Below, in pieces: positions 63,607 to 64,000 of a DNA stretch of 64,000 nt. Each line of letters begins with the position of its first letter. Within the stretch, counting starts at the first letter, position 1. Origin of the DNA: an uncultured Roseibium sp. (GTDB lineage Bacteria; Pseudomonadota; Alphaproteobacteria; Rhizobiales; Stappiaceae); the NCBI RefSeq assembly GCF_947494555.1, contig NZ_CANLVF010000001.1, positions 1,364,001 through 1,428,000 of the forward strand, written 5' to 3'. Under the pieces are notes generated by a model that searched no databases, had not been told where the DNA came from, and was given only the letters and a program-made list of their open reading frames with translations. The position numbers and the translations under genes were made by a program.

Positions 63607-64000
63607 TCAGTTTCCACGTTTCAACGATCCCATCAAACCGCGAACCAACGCGCGCCCGAGGGATGTCCCCAGGCTTCTCGCTGCAGACTTCAGTCCAGCT
63701 TCCAGCACGCTGTCGCGCTGGCTTCTGCGACTGGAGCGTCTTTTCATGCTCTCTTTGCGCGGACGGTCGTCGCGGCCGAAATCAGGAAGCTGAAACCCCG
63801 AACGGGACCGCCGTGGCTCACCGTGTTTGCGGGCATGCTTTTCTTCCCGGTCCCGGCTGCGCTGTTCCTGGCGCTGTTCCTCTTCTGCGCGGTTCATAAG
63901 GATTTCGTAAGCGGATTTTCTGTCCTTGGCGCGTTCGTAGAGGCCGAAAATGGCGCTCGATTGGATGAGCGCGCGCCGCTCAGCCTGCGTGATTGGTCCG
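63607..64000 (-). CDS. HerA-like ATPase (DUF853), C-terminal fragment
   Basis: The frame is open to the right edge, so the N-terminal ATPase part lies outside. About 131 C-terminal residues are seen: GPITQAERRALIQSS near the edge, YERAKDRKSAYEILMNRAEEE, an Arg/Glu-rich linker, and the end SVLEAGLKSAARSLGTSLGRALVRGLMGSLKRGN, matching the tail of the bacterial HerA/DUF853 helicase family (DNA-processing hexameric ATPases). The CDF gene follows with five bases between. Confidence 0.88.
   Translation of the reverse strand, partial: GPITQAERRALIQSSAIFGLYERAKDRKSAYEILMNRAEEEQRQEQRSRDREEKHARKHGEPRRSRSGFQLPDFGRDDRPRKESMKRRSSRRSQRDSVLEAGLKSAARSLGTSLGRALVRGLMGSLKRGN

Overview
The window looks like a chromosomal segment of a marine-type alphaproteobacterium of the Hyphomicrobiales, most like the Stappiaceae (Roseibium/Labrenzia group). 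This placement is an inference from gene content: an ornithine decarboxylase / homospermidine synthase pair, DUF1127 and DUF2336 proteins, a TIGR03808-type twin-arginine repeat protein, a fused indolepyruvate oxidoreductase, MeaB, a HerA/DUF853 ATPase, moderately high GC and AT-rich promoters. No rRNA, tRNA, CRISPR array, transposase or prophage was seen; the region reads as ordinary chromosome with many small divergent regulator-target units.

Layout. 0-8 kb: end of an indolepyruvate oxidoreductase, a small DUF1127-like gene, a DUF2336 protein, a large MscS channel, two adjacent glycosyltransferases and a VOC protein. 8-14 kb: an LRR/zinc-ribbon protein, a DUF1127-like protein divergent from a LysR regulator, a small lipoprotein, an enolase-superfamily enzyme and a KAP P-loop NTPase. 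14.4-20.3 kb: a methionine/SAM-cycle unit (ArsR-methyltransferase regulator, metF, metH) behind a perfect 20-bp palindrome. 20.5-31.1 kb: a 44-aa arginine-rich ORF, LysE and MAPEG membrane proteins, an ArsR regulator divergent from a NIPSNAP/monooxygenase/DMT/cupin run, a winged-helix/hydrolase fusion, a two-component system and an eight-EF-hand secreted protein.

31-38.6 kb: a LysR-linked detoxification/redox set (YceI, VOC, thioredoxin-like, quinone-reductase-like, monooxygenase), then a second LysR divergent from a glutathione transferase and a PNPOx-like/FNR fusion. 39-43.6 kb: the polyamine cluster (ornithine decarboxylase, GNAT, homospermidine synthase) behind a long structured leader. 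Its homospermidine synthase carries a 355-residue Lys/Ala/Pro repeat tail like histone H1 at the N-terminus; this is the most unusual object in the window. 43.6-49 kb: DM13 protein, small membrane protein, acyl carrier protein, class III adenylate/guanylate cyclase and SulP transporter.

49-64 kb: a periplasmic binding-type protein, a nitrogen/amino-acid set (aminotransferase, R. etli-type asparaginase, GNAT, dimethylargininase), a TIGR03808 protein, a YHS protein divergent from a TetR regulator with two matching inverted operators, a missed 59-aa two-helix membrane protein, pyroglutamyl peptidase overlapping meaB, an SGNH hydrolase, a DUF1131 lipoprotein, a LOG-family protein, an M20 dipeptidase, a CDF transporter and the end of a HerA-like ATPase. 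Two copies of a REP-like double hairpin (about 43.6 and 56.95 kb, opposite orientation) mark a dispersed repeat family.
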